Positions 25,512 to 34,734 of a DNA stretch of 61,860 nt are shown one piece after another. A program made the translations under genes and the position numbers. The notes under the pieces were generated by a model. That model did no database searches, was not told the origin of the DNA, and saw only the letters and a program-made list of their open reading frames with translations. The stretch's first letter is position 1. Each line of letters opens with the position of its first letter. This DNA is from Clostridiales bacterium (GTDB lineage Bacteria > Bacillota > Clostridia > Saccharofermentanales > Saccharofermentanaceae), in assembly GCA_017958365.1 (NCBI GenBank), contig JAGDCV010000093.1, forward strand, positions 1-61,860, given 5' to 3'.

Positions 25512-26843
25512 TCATCCTACGGCCATGTGGTCGACAGGGTACTTATCGTGAATAGCGTTGGTTCTTCCGGTGGCAGCGAAGACGAGCGTAAGACCGCCGA
25601 CTCTGCCTCCGTACATTATGAATATCAAGATCAGCTTGGATACAAGACCCAAAGAAGTTGTGATTCCCATCGTAAGTCCGACCGTAGCAACTGCTGATGC
25701 GCATTCAAAGAGCGTCATCATGAGCGGCAGTCCTTCGATAAGCGATATTGCAAAAGCTCCGGCCAGGAACAGATGCAGGTCAAGAAGGAAGATGGATACC
25801 GCACTTAATACGACGTCCTGCTTGAGCCTTCTCTTGAACAAGGCGGGGGCCTTTTCGCGGCGGAAGACTGATGTCATCGAAGCCCAGAGGATGGCGATGG
25901 TCGTTATCTTCATGCCGCCTGCGGTGGAACCCGGAGCTCCTCCTATAAGCATGAGTATTATCGTAAGTGCTACGCCCGCTCCCGAGAAGTTGTTGTAGTC
26001 GATGGTGGCAAATCCTGCCGTTCTCGGCGTTACCGCATTAAAGAGTGACTCGACAAGTCTTGCTCCCACGGGGTCTTCCGAGAACTCGACGAAATAGAAG
26101 AAAGCAGTGGGAATGATGATGAGGAACAACTCCGCGATGATTATTACCTTACTCTGCGTGCTGTAGCGTCTGAACTTGAACTTATGCGTGCGGATGTCAT
26201 CCCACGTAAGGAAGCCGAGGCCGCCCGTGAGGATCAGGAAAACGAAAACGAGGTTGATCACGGGATCCGTTCTGTAATACATGAGGGAAGAGAACTCGCC
26301 CGTCGAGCCCAGAAGATCGAAGCCCGCGTTACAGAAAGCCGATATCGACATGAAAACCGAGTACCAGATGCCCTTGGCGACACCGAAGTCCCTTATGAAT
26401 ATGGGCATTACGAGGACTGCACCAATACCTTCGAAAAGTATCGTGCCCTTTACGATGAAGTCAGTAAGCTTCGCGATACCGCCGATGTTAGGGGCGGAAA
26501 CCGCTTCCTGCATGGCGGCTCTCGAGCGGATGTTGATGTTCTTGCCCGTAAGCCTCATAAAGAAGGTGGTCATGGTAATTACGCCCATGCCGCCGATCTG
26601 AATAAGCAAAAGTATTACAATTTGACCGAACAATGACCAGGAAGTCTGTGTATCCTTAACGACGAGTCCTGTAACGCAGCTTGCGGAAACTGATGTAAAC
26701 AGGGCATCTATGAAAGGAGTAGCCTCACGGCTTTTGGATGATATCGGTAAAGTAAGAAGTAAGGCTCCTATCGTTATCATGATAAGAAACCCCGCAAGTA
26801 TGGCTTGCGGACCTGTCAGCCTTTTTCTTGTTCGATTTTGCAT
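25512..26843 (-). CDS. ktrB: Potassium transporter membrane subunit KtrB (TrkH/KtrB family)
   Basis: 443 residues with four M1-P-M2 repeats forming the ion pathway. The selectivity-filter glycines are visible in all four: SVSASCVTGLVV, SISAFCNAGFDL, NAVTPRTAGFATI and CASAVATVGLTMG. A loop in the third repeat (APGSTAGGMKITTI) fits the gating loop of KtrB. The start ATG 26843 lies six bases from a -10 TATAAT, with no SD: leaderless candidate. Runs with ktrA as an operon, divergent from the lysozyme lipoprotein. Confidence 0.95.
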   Translation of the reverse strand: MQNRTRKRLTGPQAILAGFLIMITIGALLLTLPISSKSREATPFIDALFTSVSASCVTGLVVKDTQTSWSLFGQIVILLLIQIGGMGVITMTTFFMRLTGKNINIRSRAAMQEAVSAPNIGGIAKLTDFIVKGTILFEGIGAVLVMPIFIRDFGVAKGIWYSVFMSISAFCNAGFDLLGSTGEFSSLMYYRTDPVINLVFVFLILTGGLGFLTWDDIRTHKFKFRRYSTQSKVIIIAELFLIIIPTAFFYFVEFSEDPVGARLVESLFNAVTPRTAGFATIDYNNFSGAGVALTIILMLIGGAPGSTAGGMKITTIAILWASMTSVFRREKAPALFKRRLKQDVVLSAVSIFLLDLHLFLAGAFAISLIEGLPLMMTLFECASAVATVGLTMGITTSLGLVSKLILIFIMYGGRVGGLTLVFAATGRTNAIHDKYPVDHMAVG

Positions 26844-26866
26844 ATCGGTATTATATAATAATTGCT
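26844..26866. promoter_or_regulatory. Overlapping divergent -10 boxes between ktrB and the lysozyme gene
   Basis: The entire intergenic gap is 23 bp. Minus TATAAT (26850-26855) is six bases from the ktrB ATG; plus TATAAT (26854-26859) is seven bases from ATG 26867. The two boxes share two bases. No SD fits on either side and any -35 element would lie in the opposite coding region. Confidence 0.65.
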
Positions 26867-27994
26867 ATGAATAAAAAAACAATGTCATTTTTACTTCTCT
26901 CGGCCTACTGCCTGGCGGCTTTTTCCGGCTGTTCTGACAAGGAGCAGACCGCAGAGACGACTTTACAGACGACTCCCACTACGGAAGTCCTTGCTCCCAT
27001 CCTCGCTCCTACCAGTGAGACTGCAGCTCCGGTCACGGTAGAACCCACCGGCGTTCACGGCGAGGCTCCCGACATGACACCGCCTTTGCTCGTGTCGATC
27101 ACGCAGGATGCGTATGTTGAGATAGGAACAACATTCGATATCAACGGTTTTGTAAGTTACATCGATGATACTGACCCGGATCCTTCGTTATTTGTTACGG
27201 GCGATGTCGATACATCGATGACAGGATCTTATAACGTATCGTTTACCATAACGGACGAGGCCGGTAACATGACGACCAACTCCATGACGGTTACGGTCTA
27301 TGAACCGGTTCCGGATACGGGAACTACACCTGACACGGGAACAACTACGTACAGCGGTACGGCCTTCTCGGATTTTATGGCTGCTTATCCCGGCGAGAAC
27401 ATCCACTACGGTATCGATGTATCCCACTGGCAGGGCAATATCGACTTTAACGCCGTAAAGGCCGCGGGATGCGAGTTTGTATTCATAAGGGCAGGCTGGT
27501 CTTCGGAAGGCGAATTCCATCTTGATGAGTGCTTTGATCAGAATATTCAGGGCGCTACGGCTGCAGGTCTTCCCGTAGGCATATATGTCTATACATCCGA
27601 CAACACTGTTGAAGCCGTTGAGAGTCTTGCCGATACGGTTTGCTCGATGGTTGAAGGTTATAACATCTCTTTGCCGATCATATTTGACTGGGAGAGCTTC
27701 AGTAAGGTTCAGCAGTATCACGTTAGTATTGCCGATCTTAATGCTCTTTACAGGGCCTTTGAGGCAAGGGTTCTCGAGCACGGCCACAGCTGCTCTTTAT
27801 ACGGAAGCAAGTACTATCTCGATATCATCTGGGATGATTCCATAGCTCCCGTATGGCTTGCTCACTATAATTCCTCGACTGACTATTCAGGCGAGTATTT
27901 CGTATGGCAGCAAAGCGATCACGGATTGATCTCAGGTATCGATGCATATGTTGATCTCGATCTTTACTACGGCAATCTTCCCGGAGGTTCGTAA
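26867..27994 (+). CDS. GH25 lysozyme-type lipoprotein with Ig-like domain
   Basis: Surface muramidase. The signal peptide MNKKTMSFLLLSAYCLAAFS ends in lipobox FSGC, then a Thr/Pro-rich spacer to ~70. Residues ~78-150 form an Ig-like beta domain (DUF5011 type: IEIGTTFDINGFVSY-like strand pattern and GSYNVSFTITDEAGNMTTN). Residues ~190-375 are the GH25 domain: HYGIDVSHWQGNIDFNAVKA, FVFIRAGW, PIIFDWESFS, WLAHYNSSTDYSGEYFVWQQ and YVDLDLYYG. The catalytic acid/base Asp is in FDWES. Start is ATG 26867, with no SD. The stop TAA shares its last base with the start of the ABC ATPase gene. Confidence 0.92.
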   Translation: MNKKTMSFLLLSAYCLAAFSGCSDKEQTAETTLQTTPTTEVLAPILAPTSETAAPVTVEPTGVHGEAPDMTPPLLVSITQDAYVEIGTTFDINGFVSYIDDTDPDPSLFVTGDVDTSMTGSYNVSFTITDEAGNMTTNSMTVTVYEPVPDTGTTPDTGTTTYSGTAFSDFMAAYPGENIHYGIDVSHWQGNIDFNAVKAAGCEFVFIRAGWSSEGEFHLDECFDQNIQGATAAGLPVGIYVYTSDNTVEAVESLADTVCSMVEGYNISLPIIFDWESFSKVQQYHVSIADLNALYRAFEARVLEHGHSCSLYGSKYYLDIIWDDSIAPVWLAHYNSSTDYSGEYFVWQQSDHGLISGIDAYVDLDLYYGNLPGGS

Positions 27995-28620
27995 TGGTTA
28001 ATATCGATAACGTCTCGATGAAGTATAAGAAGACAGTCCTTAATGAGGTGAACATCACCGCACAGAAGGGCGAATGCATCGGTCTTCTGGGTCTTAACGG
28101 ATCGGGTAAGTCAACCCTTCTTTCTGCCATTGCAGGGATCAAGAAGCCTGCTTCAGGAAGAATAAAGGTCGAAGGAAAGACCGGCTTCGTTACACAGGAG
28201 AATGCTCTTATCGATGAGCTTAATGCCTACGACAATCTTCTCATGTGGACATCCATGAAGAAAGATGAGATCATGAGCGCTCTTAAGGGACCCGAACTGT
28301 CGATGCTCAAGGTATCCGATTATATCAACGTTAAGGTAAGAAACATGTCGGGCGGAATGAAGAAGAGGCTTGCCCTGGCATCCGTTCTTATCACGGGTCC
28401 CGATGTTCTTCTCATGGATGAGCCTCTCGCGGCTCTTGATATCCCTGCCAAGAATGACATCCTCAAGTTTATCGATGTGTTTAAGAAGGGCGGAGGCATC
28501 ATCTTCATCGCAAGTCACGATGAAAGTGTCTTTGATCACTGCGATAAGGTCTATCACCTTAAGGACGGAAAGTGTACGCTTCTTGATAAGTCAAAGAGAG
28601 TGTCCGAGATAGTTATCTGA
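27994..28620 (+). CDS. ABC transporter ATP-binding protein
   Basis: 208-residue ATPase. Walker A is GLNGSGKSTLL (residues ~32-40), the signature is MSGGMKKRLALA, Walker B is DVLLMDEPLAALD, and the H-loop is FIASHDE. It overlaps the lysozyme lipoprotein by one base (TAATG) and the first permease by one base (ATGA), so the four genes are coupled. It should power the two ABC-2 permeases that follow. Substrate unknown; export is the usual direction for ABC-2 systems. Confidence 0.93.
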   Translation: MVNIDNVSMKYKKTVLNEVNITAQKGECIGLLGLNGSGKSTLLSAIAGIKKPASGRIKVEGKTGFVTQENALIDELNAYDNLLMWTSMKKDEIMSALKGPELSMLKVSDYINVKVRNMSGGMKKRLALASVLITGPDVLLMDEPLAALDIPAKNDILKFIDVFKKGGGIIFIASHDESVFDHCDKVYHLKDGKCTLLDKSKRVSEIVI

Positions 28621-29705
28621 TGATTAGAGCTTCGCTTAAAAGGATCCTGAATTTCATGCCGTTTGTTATCGCGTACTTTCTCGTGCTCGGGTTAACTGCG
28701 CTTGCATTCTCGATCTTAGGCGAGAATGTTCTTTTTAAGGACGGATCTTTCTCTGCCGTTAAGGTTGCTTATTATCTTCCCAACGATTCCTCATTGAATG
28801 AGACCGGATTCAGCTTCATAAGCCACATGGAAAGTGTAGAAGGTTCCGTAAGCTTTGTTGAATATGATTCCGAAGATGAGGTTAGAAAAGCCGTTGAGGA
28901 TACTGAAGCTTCAGCAGGTCTCATCATCCCCGAGAACTTTGCTTCCGGACTGTTCTCCGGTGAGAATCCCGAAGTAGAGGTTGTATTTAAGTCCGCCGAT
29001 ACATTCGATGAGCACGTCGTTGCAGACGTCATGCTCGTTTTGGCTAACGACTTAGGTGTCGGTCAGGCATCGGTCCAGTCATCATATATCCTTTGTGATG
29101 AATATGACATCGATCCTAATCATTCCCGGCAGATAGCGGAAGACGTAAGGATAGCCGAGCTTGCTTATGCGATGGACAGATTCCATGCGGTTAACATGGA
29201 AACGATCGATGACATCTCTTCATATTCACTTGCGCAGAAGATAACCTGCTCGGCTCTAATTTATATCTTCATCCTGTCGGTGTTTGTTTTCGCTTACTTT
29301 TGCAAGGGGTCAAACCCTGCTTTTGTGGTTAAGGCCAAGCTGTCGGGAATATCGCCTTTAAGGTTGTTTACGACCGAGGCCTTAAGCGTATGGCTTATGA
29401 TGTACGTCGTCTTTGTCCTGTTCTTCGTGGGGCTTAAGTTCACTGAAATGGATATTAAGACTTCCGCAGTTTTCTTCATGGTTCCCGTGATACTGCTTCT
29501 TGCAGTCATGGTCACGGGTATCTGTTATCTGTTTAAGACTCCCGTATCGGCGTCTTACATATCGTTTGCTTTCTTTACGGTGCTTATGTATACGGCAGGA
29601 GGACTTCTGCCCATTGAGTTCCTTCCGAGGTTCCTGCAAAAGTGGGTATTCCTTAACCCTCTTAAGTACCTCATAGACTTTACACTGGGGGTAATGTTCG
29701 GATGA
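28620..29705 (+). CDS. ABC-2 type permease (first of pair)
   Basis: 361 residues. One N-terminal transmembrane helix (FVIAYFLVLGLTALAFSIL) is followed by a large extracytoplasmic domain (~35-195, containing VKVAYYLPNDSSLNETG and EASAGLIIPENFASGLF) and about five C-terminal helices. This is the ABC-2_membrane_3/YhgE-like layout. The FASGLF stretch 'LIIPENF' is typical of that external domain. Partner of the permease starting at 29702, which overlaps it by 4 bp (ATGA). Confidence 0.85.
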   Translation: MIRASLKRILNFMPFVIAYFLVLGLTALAFSILGENVLFKDGSFSAVKVAYYLPNDSSLNETGFSFISHMESVEGSVSFVEYDSEDEVRKAVEDTEASAGLIIPENFASGLFSGENPEVEVVFKSADTFDEHVVADVMLVLANDLGVGQASVQSSYILCDEYDIDPNHSRQIAEDVRIAELAYAMDRFHAVNMETIDDISSYSLAQKITCSALIYIFILSVFVFAYFCKGSNPAFVVKAKLSGISPLRLFTTEALSVWLMMYVVFVLFFVGLKFTEMDIKTSAVFFMVPVILLLAVMVTGICYLFKTPVSASYISFAFFTVLMYTAGGLLPIEFLPRFLQKWVFLNPLKYLIDFTLGVMFG

Positions 29706-30742
29706 AGATCATATTGAACCGCCTCTATGTAAGTGCCAAGAGAAGCTTTAAGAATCCTTATGTCTACTTTATGGCTGCGATCATCCTGTTACTCGGTATC
29801 ATCGCTTTTGTCATGCCGCCGAAGGAAGCGTCAGCATATATCCCGGTTGCGGTCTTAAATAACGATGATTCTCCCAGGACTGCTGATGCGCTTGAAGAAC
29901 TTACCGACATGACTTCCATTTTCCACTTCTATGAAGTTGACAGTGAAGCTCAGATGTATGCAGATCTTGCAACGGGAGCCGCCAATACCGGTGTCATCTT
30001 CCCGGAGGACATGATGGAGAAAAGCGGATCTCTCCGAACGCTTCCTGACATCGAGGTCATCACAACGCCTTCATCGACGCTTCCTTTGATGTCGTCGGAA
30101 GAAGTGTTCATGAAGCTGTTCCCGCATTTTGCATACTATGTCATGATCGATACCATCGAGAGGTCTTCGGTGGAATTCCCCGAAGGGTATGAGGAGAGCC
30201 TTACAGGTATCATGGAGCAGAGCATGGAAAGCAATGCCATCTACCATCTGGAAAGTCTCGAGAATGCGGATTACAACGACATCGTTACCACAGAGAAGCT
30301 TTCCATCCCGGTATATAAGTTCGCAGGTTTCTTCATATGGATGGCGGCCCTTCTCGGAGCACTGTCATTCCTTAATGATTGCGATAACAAGCTTTATGTC
30401 CGCATGCGAAAAGGGGGAAGGGTATTCATGGGACTCATCCTTCCTGCGGTTCACGTCGTGCCGGTCGCCGTTGTATCGATCATCAGTTTCCTCATAGCTC
30501 AGGAGTCGTTCTCGATACTTCGGATGCTTTTGTACTGCTTTAACGTCATAGTTCTTTCATTTGCGATAGCAACATTCTTCTCGATACTTCCCGGACAGGG
30601 CAAGAAGAGCCGTGCGTTTTCTGCCATTCTTCCCACATATCTTATCCTGTCGTTCCTGTTCGGAGGCGTGCTCATCAACCTGTCTGTCTATAGCCCGATA
30701 CTGCGCGCCGTATCAATGATATTCCCGCCTTATTTCTTCTAG
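29702..30742 (+). CDS. ABC-2 type permease (second of pair)
   Basis: 346 residues, same layout as its upstream partner: N-terminal helix (FMAAIILLLGIIAFVMP), external domain (~30-195, VAVLNNDDSPRTADALEELT, NTGVIFPEDMME) and about five helices from ~205. The two permeases share the ABC-2 plan but little sequence, fitting a heterodimer with the 27994 ATPase. The operon ends here; no convincing terminator was found in the 89 bases to nfnA. Confidence 0.84.
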   Translation: MKIILNRLYVSAKRSFKNPYVYFMAAIILLLGIIAFVMPPKEASAYIPVAVLNNDDSPRTADALEELTDMTSIFHFYEVDSEAQMYADLATGAANTGVIFPEDMMEKSGSLRTLPDIEVITTPSSTLPLMSSEEVFMKLFPHFAYYVMIDTIERSSVEFPEGYEESLTGIMEQSMESNAIYHLESLENADYNDIVTTEKLSIPVYKFAGFFIWMAALLGALSFLNDCDNKLYVRMRKGGRVFMGLILPAVHVVPVAVVSIISFLIAQESFSILRMLLYCFNVIVLSFAIATFFSILPGQGKKSRAFSAILPTYLILSFLFGGVLINLSVYSPILRAVSMIFPPYFF

Positions 30743-30762
30743 GGCGCGTTTAACAATATAAG

Positions 30763-30792
30763 TTGAACAGAAGCTATCAGAAGTGATAAAAT
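30763..30792 (+). promoter_or_regulatory. Promoter of nfnAB
   Basis: TTGAAC (30763-30768), 18-base spacer, TAAAAT (30787-30792) with an extended TG at 30784-30785. Leader ~33 bases with CAGGAGGT before ATG 30832. Confidence 0.7.
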
Positions 30793-30831
30793 TCATAAGA
30801 TATTTGCCTTTGAGCAGGAGGTTCACCATTT

Positions 30832-31722
30832 ATGTACCTGATTAAGAAGAAAAGGGTACTGTGCCCGTCGATCTTCCTTATGGATGTCGAAGCACCCCGT
30901 GTAGCACAGTACTGCCAGCCCGGACAGTTCATCATTGTTAGGATCGATGACCAAGGCGAGAGGATCCCTCTTACCATTTGTGATTACGACCGCGAAGCAG
31001 GAACGATCACCATTGTTGTTCAGACTATCGGAGCATCGACCAAGAGGATGATGGATCTTGAGGAAGGCGACAGTTTCCACGATTTTGTAGGACCTTTGGG
31101 TAAGCCTTCAGAGCTCATTACGGATGATATCGATTCAATCAAGGACAAGAAGATACTCTTCGTAGCAGGAGGTCTTGGTACCGCTCCGGTATATCCCCAG
31201 GTAAAGTGGCTCCATGAGCACGGTATCGCAGCTGATGTTATCGTCGGTGCAAAGACCAAGGAACTTGTTATCCTGGAAGAAGAGATGAGTGCAGTGGCAG
31301 GAAATCTCTACATCACGACTGATGACGGTTCCTACGGAAGAGAAGGAATGGTTACAAAAGTAATCGATGACCTTATTACAAACGAAGGCAAGCACTATGA
31401 TATCTGCGTCTCGATCGGACCCATGATCATGATGAAGTTCTGCTGCCTTACAACCAAGAAATACGAGATTCCCACGATAGTTTCAATGAACCCCATCATG
31501 GTCGACGGTACCGGAATGTGCGGTGCCTGCAGACTTACGGTAGGTGATGAAGTCAAGTTCGCTTGTATCGACGGACCCGAGTTCGACGGCTTCAAGGTCA
31601 ACTTTGACGAGGCTATGGGAAGAATGAGACTTTATAAGACTCAGGAGGGCGAAGCTTTGCTCGCTCTTGAAGAAGGAAAAACGCATCACGGCGGATGCGG
31701 TAATTGCGGAGGTGACAAGTAA
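30832..31722 (+). CDS. nfnA: NADH-dependent ferredoxin:NADP+ oxidoreductase small subunit NfnA
   Basis: Small subunit of the electron-bifurcating transhydrogenase that couples NADPH to NADH and reduced ferredoxin. 296 residues of the ferredoxin-reductase type: FAD domain (IPLTICDYD, GPLGKPSE), NAD domain (VAGGLGTAPVYPQVK) and a [2Fe-2S] segment MCGACRLTVGDEVKFACIDG. The C-terminus adds a Cys/Gly tail (HHGGCGNCGGDK). Stop TAA shares a base with the nfnB ATG. The alternative annotation, sulfide dehydrogenase or PyrK-like, is less likely given the GltA-like partner. Confidence 0.9.
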   Translation: MYLIKKKRVLCPSIFLMDVEAPRVAQYCQPGQFIIVRIDDQGERIPLTICDYDREAGTITIVVQTIGASTKRMMDLEEGDSFHDFVGPLGKPSELITDDIDSIKDKKILFVAGGLGTAPVYPQVKWLHEHGIAADVIVGAKTKELVILEEEMSAVAGNLYITTDDGSYGREGMVTKVIDDLITNEGKHYDICVSIGPMIMMKFCCLTTKKYEIPTIVSMNPIMVDGTGMCGACRLTVGDEVKFACIDGPEFDGFKVNFDEAMGRMRLYKTQEGEALLALEEGKTHHGGCGNCGGDK

Positions 31723-33113
31723 TGGCTGCACCCGGATTTGAGAAAGTACCGATCAGTGAGCAGGACCCCAAGGTAAGAGCTACAAATTTCGATGAGGTCT
31801 GCTTAGGTTATACCGAAGAAGAGGCAGTTCTCGAGGCTTCAAGATGCCTTAACTGCAAGAACCCCAAGTGTGTTAACGGATGTCCCGTTCAGATCGACAT
31901 TCCCGGTTTTATCACTGCTTTGAAGGAGCAGGACCTTAAGAGGTCTTATGAAGTCCTTACAACTTCTTCATCTTTGCCCGCAGTATGCGGACGTGTATGT
32001 CCTCAGGAGACTCAGTGTGAGGCTCAGTGCATAAGAGGCATCAAGGGCGACGCCGTATCCATCGGTAAGCTCGAGAGATACGTTGCCGATAAGGCAAGAG
32101 AACAGGGCCTGTCCATGGTTGCTTCTTCCGGGAAGAACGGACACAAGGTTGCTGTCGTAGGTTCCGGCCCCGCAGGTCTTACCTGTGCCGGCGACCTTGC
32201 GAAATTAGGCTATGACGTCACTATCTTCGAGGCTTTGCACGAGGCAGGCGGCGTTCTTACTTACGGTATCCCCGAGTTCCGTCTTCCTAAGGAAGGTGTC
32301 GTTAAGCCCGAGGTAGAAATCGTTAAGAAGCTTGGCGTTAAGCTTGAGACCAACGTAGTTATCGGTAAGTCCGTTACTATTGATGAGCTTATGGAGAATG
32401 AAGGCTTTGAGGCTGTTTTCGTAGGTTCCGGTGCAGGACTTCCGATGTTCATGAAGATCCCCGGCGAGAACGCGAAGGGCGTATTCTCCGCTAACGAGTA
32501 TCTTACACGTAACAACCTCATGAAGGCATTCAGGGAGAATGCCGATACACCTATCTTCAGGCCGCAGAAGGTTGCAGTCGTAGGCGGCGGTAACGTTGCC
32601 ATGGATGCAGCAAGAACTGCCTTGAGACTCGGTGCTGAGGTTACCATCGTTTACAGAAGATCCGAAGCTGAGCTTCCTGCAAGAGCAGAAGAAGTTGAGC
32701 ATGCCAAGGAGGAGGGTATCAAGTTCGAACTCCTTACCAATCCCACGGAGATCTTAACTGACGACGATAACAACGTAACGGGAATGAGATGCATCAGAAT
32801 GGAGCTCGGTGAGCCCGATGCTTCCGGAAGAAGAAGGCCTGTACCGATCGAAGGATCCGAGTTCGATCTTCCCACGGATGCAGTCATCATGTCTTTGGGT
32901 ACATCTCCCAATCCTCTTATCGCTTCAACGACTAACGGTCTTGATACAAACAAGTGGAAGTGTATCGTTGCTGACGAAGCTAACGGACAGACATCCAAGG
33001 AAGGTGTCTTCGCCGGCGGAGATGCCGTTACCGGAGCTGCTACCGTTATTCTCGCCATGGGTGCAGGTAAGGCAGCTGCCAAGGGAATCGATGAATACAT
33101 AAAGTCTAAGTGA
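31722..33113 (+). CDS. nfnB: NfnB large subunit (GltA-like NADPH/FeS oxidoreductase)
   Basis: 463 residues. The N-terminal region has two Cys clusters: EASRCLNCKNPKCVNGCPVQ and GRVCPQETQCEAQCIRG, which bind [4Fe-4S] clusters. The FAD site is VAVVGSGPAGLTCAGDLAK and the NADPH site is VAVVGGGNVAMDAARTALRL. GVFAGGDAVTGAATV near the C-terminus closes the FAD fold. With NfnA it should perform flavin-based electron bifurcation in the cytosol. GltA-like proteins of glutamate synthase are related, but no gltB is present. Its stop overlaps the following GTG start (GTGA). Confidence 0.92.
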   Translation: MAAPGFEKVPISEQDPKVRATNFDEVCLGYTEEEAVLEASRCLNCKNPKCVNGCPVQIDIPGFITALKEQDLKRSYEVLTTSSSLPAVCGRVCPQETQCEAQCIRGIKGDAVSIGKLERYVADKAREQGLSMVASSGKNGHKVAVVGSGPAGLTCAGDLAKLGYDVTIFEALHEAGGVLTYGIPEFRLPKEGVVKPEVEIVKKLGVKLETNVVIGKSVTIDELMENEGFEAVFVGSGAGLPMFMKIPGENAKGVFSANEYLTRNNLMKAFRENADTPIFRPQKVAVVGGGNVAMDAARTALRLGAEVTIVYRRSEAELPARAEEVEHAKEEGIKFELLTNPTEILTDDDNNVTGMRCIRMELGEPDASGRRRPVPIEGSEFDLPTDAVIMSLGTSPNPLIASTTNGLDTNKWKCIVADEANGQTSKEGVFAGGDAVTGAATVILAMGAGKAAAKGIDEYIKSK

Positions 33114-34720
33114 ACGCTTACTTTTACAGGCTGTTTATAACCATCAAAAGAAGGCCTATTGCCGACATCCTTGCGGTTGTCGGCATTTTTGCGTCTGTCA
33201 TGAGTGTAAGGGCGTTTGACCGCGTCCCGGTTCACCTCATGGAAAGAGATACCGAGACGGTGCTCGGCATCATGACGCTTCTTCTTATCATCTGTTTTGA
33301 TTATGCTTTTGTGGTGGGTTTCCGAAGCGGTGTTCTCGGGTATCATCCGGCGGACATGACGTTCCAGTTCGCGGCTCCGTTCAAGAAAGTGTTTAATCTG
33401 TTTGTTTCCTTCCCTTACGGGCTCGGAAGTCTCGCGGTATTCATCTGGCTTATATGCACGAACTCTCCTGTTCTAAACTGGTGGATATCGTTCTCGAAGA
33501 CGGATCTGGTCGTCTTTGTGATAGAAGCATTCTTTGTGATGATGTTGACGTTTATGTTCACGTCTTTCATCAGTGCGAGATTCTGCGATAACAAGAAGGC
33601 GATAGTGCTTACTCTCGTATCACTGTTTATGGTTCACTTCATCCTGTTCGGTGTTATCATCGGCGGTCTTATAAACGAATACGGTTCGTTCTCTGCCGTT
33701 CGTGCCGAGAGACTTGTCGTTATCCTGACCAAGTGCGGTAATTCATTATTTGCTGATGTCTTTCCCGTTGCAGGTTGGACAGGTCTTATCTATAAGGGGA
33801 TACTTCACGGGAATCCTGCCGTTATCCCTTTGGTTGTCATTGCTTATCTTATCGTTTGTGCGGGAGTGTTCCTGCTTTATAAGAATGCCGAGTTTGATTT
33901 CTATGAGACGGCAGGTCTTAACACCGGTAGGATCATCGAGATCATAGAAGCGAGTAAGGCGGGAGTAGAGGCAGTTAATACAGGTATTGCACGTACCGCG
34001 AAGGTCGGCAATGAAGTATACAAAAGAGGATGGGGTTCATCAGCCTTCTTCCACATGCACCTGTTCGAGAACTTAAGAAGCTCGAAGCTGTTCTTCATCA
34101 ACAAAGTTGCAATGATCTACAGAGTGTTTGCTCTGATCCTGCTTCTTATAACTGACAGCCTTCTTCCCGAGGATCTTGACCTTCTGGTCATCATCGTCGG
34201 AATGACCACGATGATGGTCCTTAATGCCATCGTATTCGGAGGCGGTAAGACAGTAATGGAGATGGGGCGTCCGTACTTCTTCATGATCCCTGAGAAGCCC
34301 ACGCGCAAGCTTGCCATGTGTATTCTTGCCGATTTGCCCGAGATGCTCTTTGATGCGGTCGTTTGTACGTTCCTGGTTAAACTCGTTACTTGGAATGATT
34401 TTACATGGCTTCCGATGATCGCATTCGTTTTGATGATGACGTCCTTCGACCTTCTGTCGCAGACTGTAGGCATCGTCTGCGTCAAGCTTCTTAAGCAGTT
34501 CGGAAAGTTCTCGATGATGATCGCAAGATACATCCTCATAGTTGTTCTTCTTGTCGCGGGAATGATACCTTCTGATCTGGTTACAAACAGTCTTACGGGT
34601 TCTTTACTCGAGGATCTGTCTTCGGTTCTTACCGTAATGATAGGAATGCTTGCCTTAACCTATTTTGCGATGTGGGGACTTATGATATTGATATCCTGGA
34701 AATTATTTGACAGGGCTTAA
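33110..34720 (+). CDS. ABC exporter permease-like protein (paralogue A)
   Basis: 536 residues, mostly hydrophobic, of the 'putative ABC exporter' type (PF16962-like). About twelve hydrophobic segments surround a central cytosolic loop (residues ~270-320). Shared landmarks with the 36954 protein are AVEAVNTGIARTAKVGNEVY, SSKLFFINKVAMIYR and FGGGKTVMEMGRPYFFMIPE, matching the paralogue's KLFFVNPLSIMYR and AGGKTVTEFTKHYIYLIPD. Start GTG 33110 overlaps the nfnB stop. No ATPase gene is next to it; it may share the 36240 ATPase. Substrate unknown. Confidence 0.78.
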   Translation: MNAYFYRLFITIKRRPIADILAVVGIFASVMSVRAFDRVPVHLMERDTETVLGIMTLLLIICFDYAFVVGFRSGVLGYHPADMTFQFAAPFKKVFNLFVSFPYGLGSLAVFIWLICTNSPVLNWWISFSKTDLVVFVIEAFFVMMLTFMFTSFISARFCDNKKAIVLTLVSLFMVHFILFGVIIGGLINEYGSFSAVRAERLVVILTKCGNSLFADVFPVAGWTGLIYKGILHGNPAVIPLVVIAYLIVCAGVFLLYKNAEFDFYETAGLNTGRIIEIIEASKAGVEAVNTGIARTAKVGNEVYKRGWGSSAFFHMHLFENLRSSKLFFINKVAMIYRVFALILLLITDSLLPEDLDLLVIIVGMTTMMVLNAIVFGGGKTVMEMGRPYFFMIPEKPTRKLAMCILADLPEMLFDAVVCTFLVKLVTWNDFTWLPMIAFVLMMTSFDLLSQTVGIVCVKLLKQFGKFSMMIARYILIVVLLVAGMIPSDLVTNSLTGSLLEDLSSVLTVMIGMLALTYFAMWGLMILISWKLFDRA

Positions 34721-34734
34721 GTAAGGGTTAGCAA

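Noticed and set aside
32651..33346. 231-codon minus-strand frame over the end of nfnB
   Set aside because: Antisense to NfnB and the exporter-like gene; low-complexity residues typical of a shadow frame.
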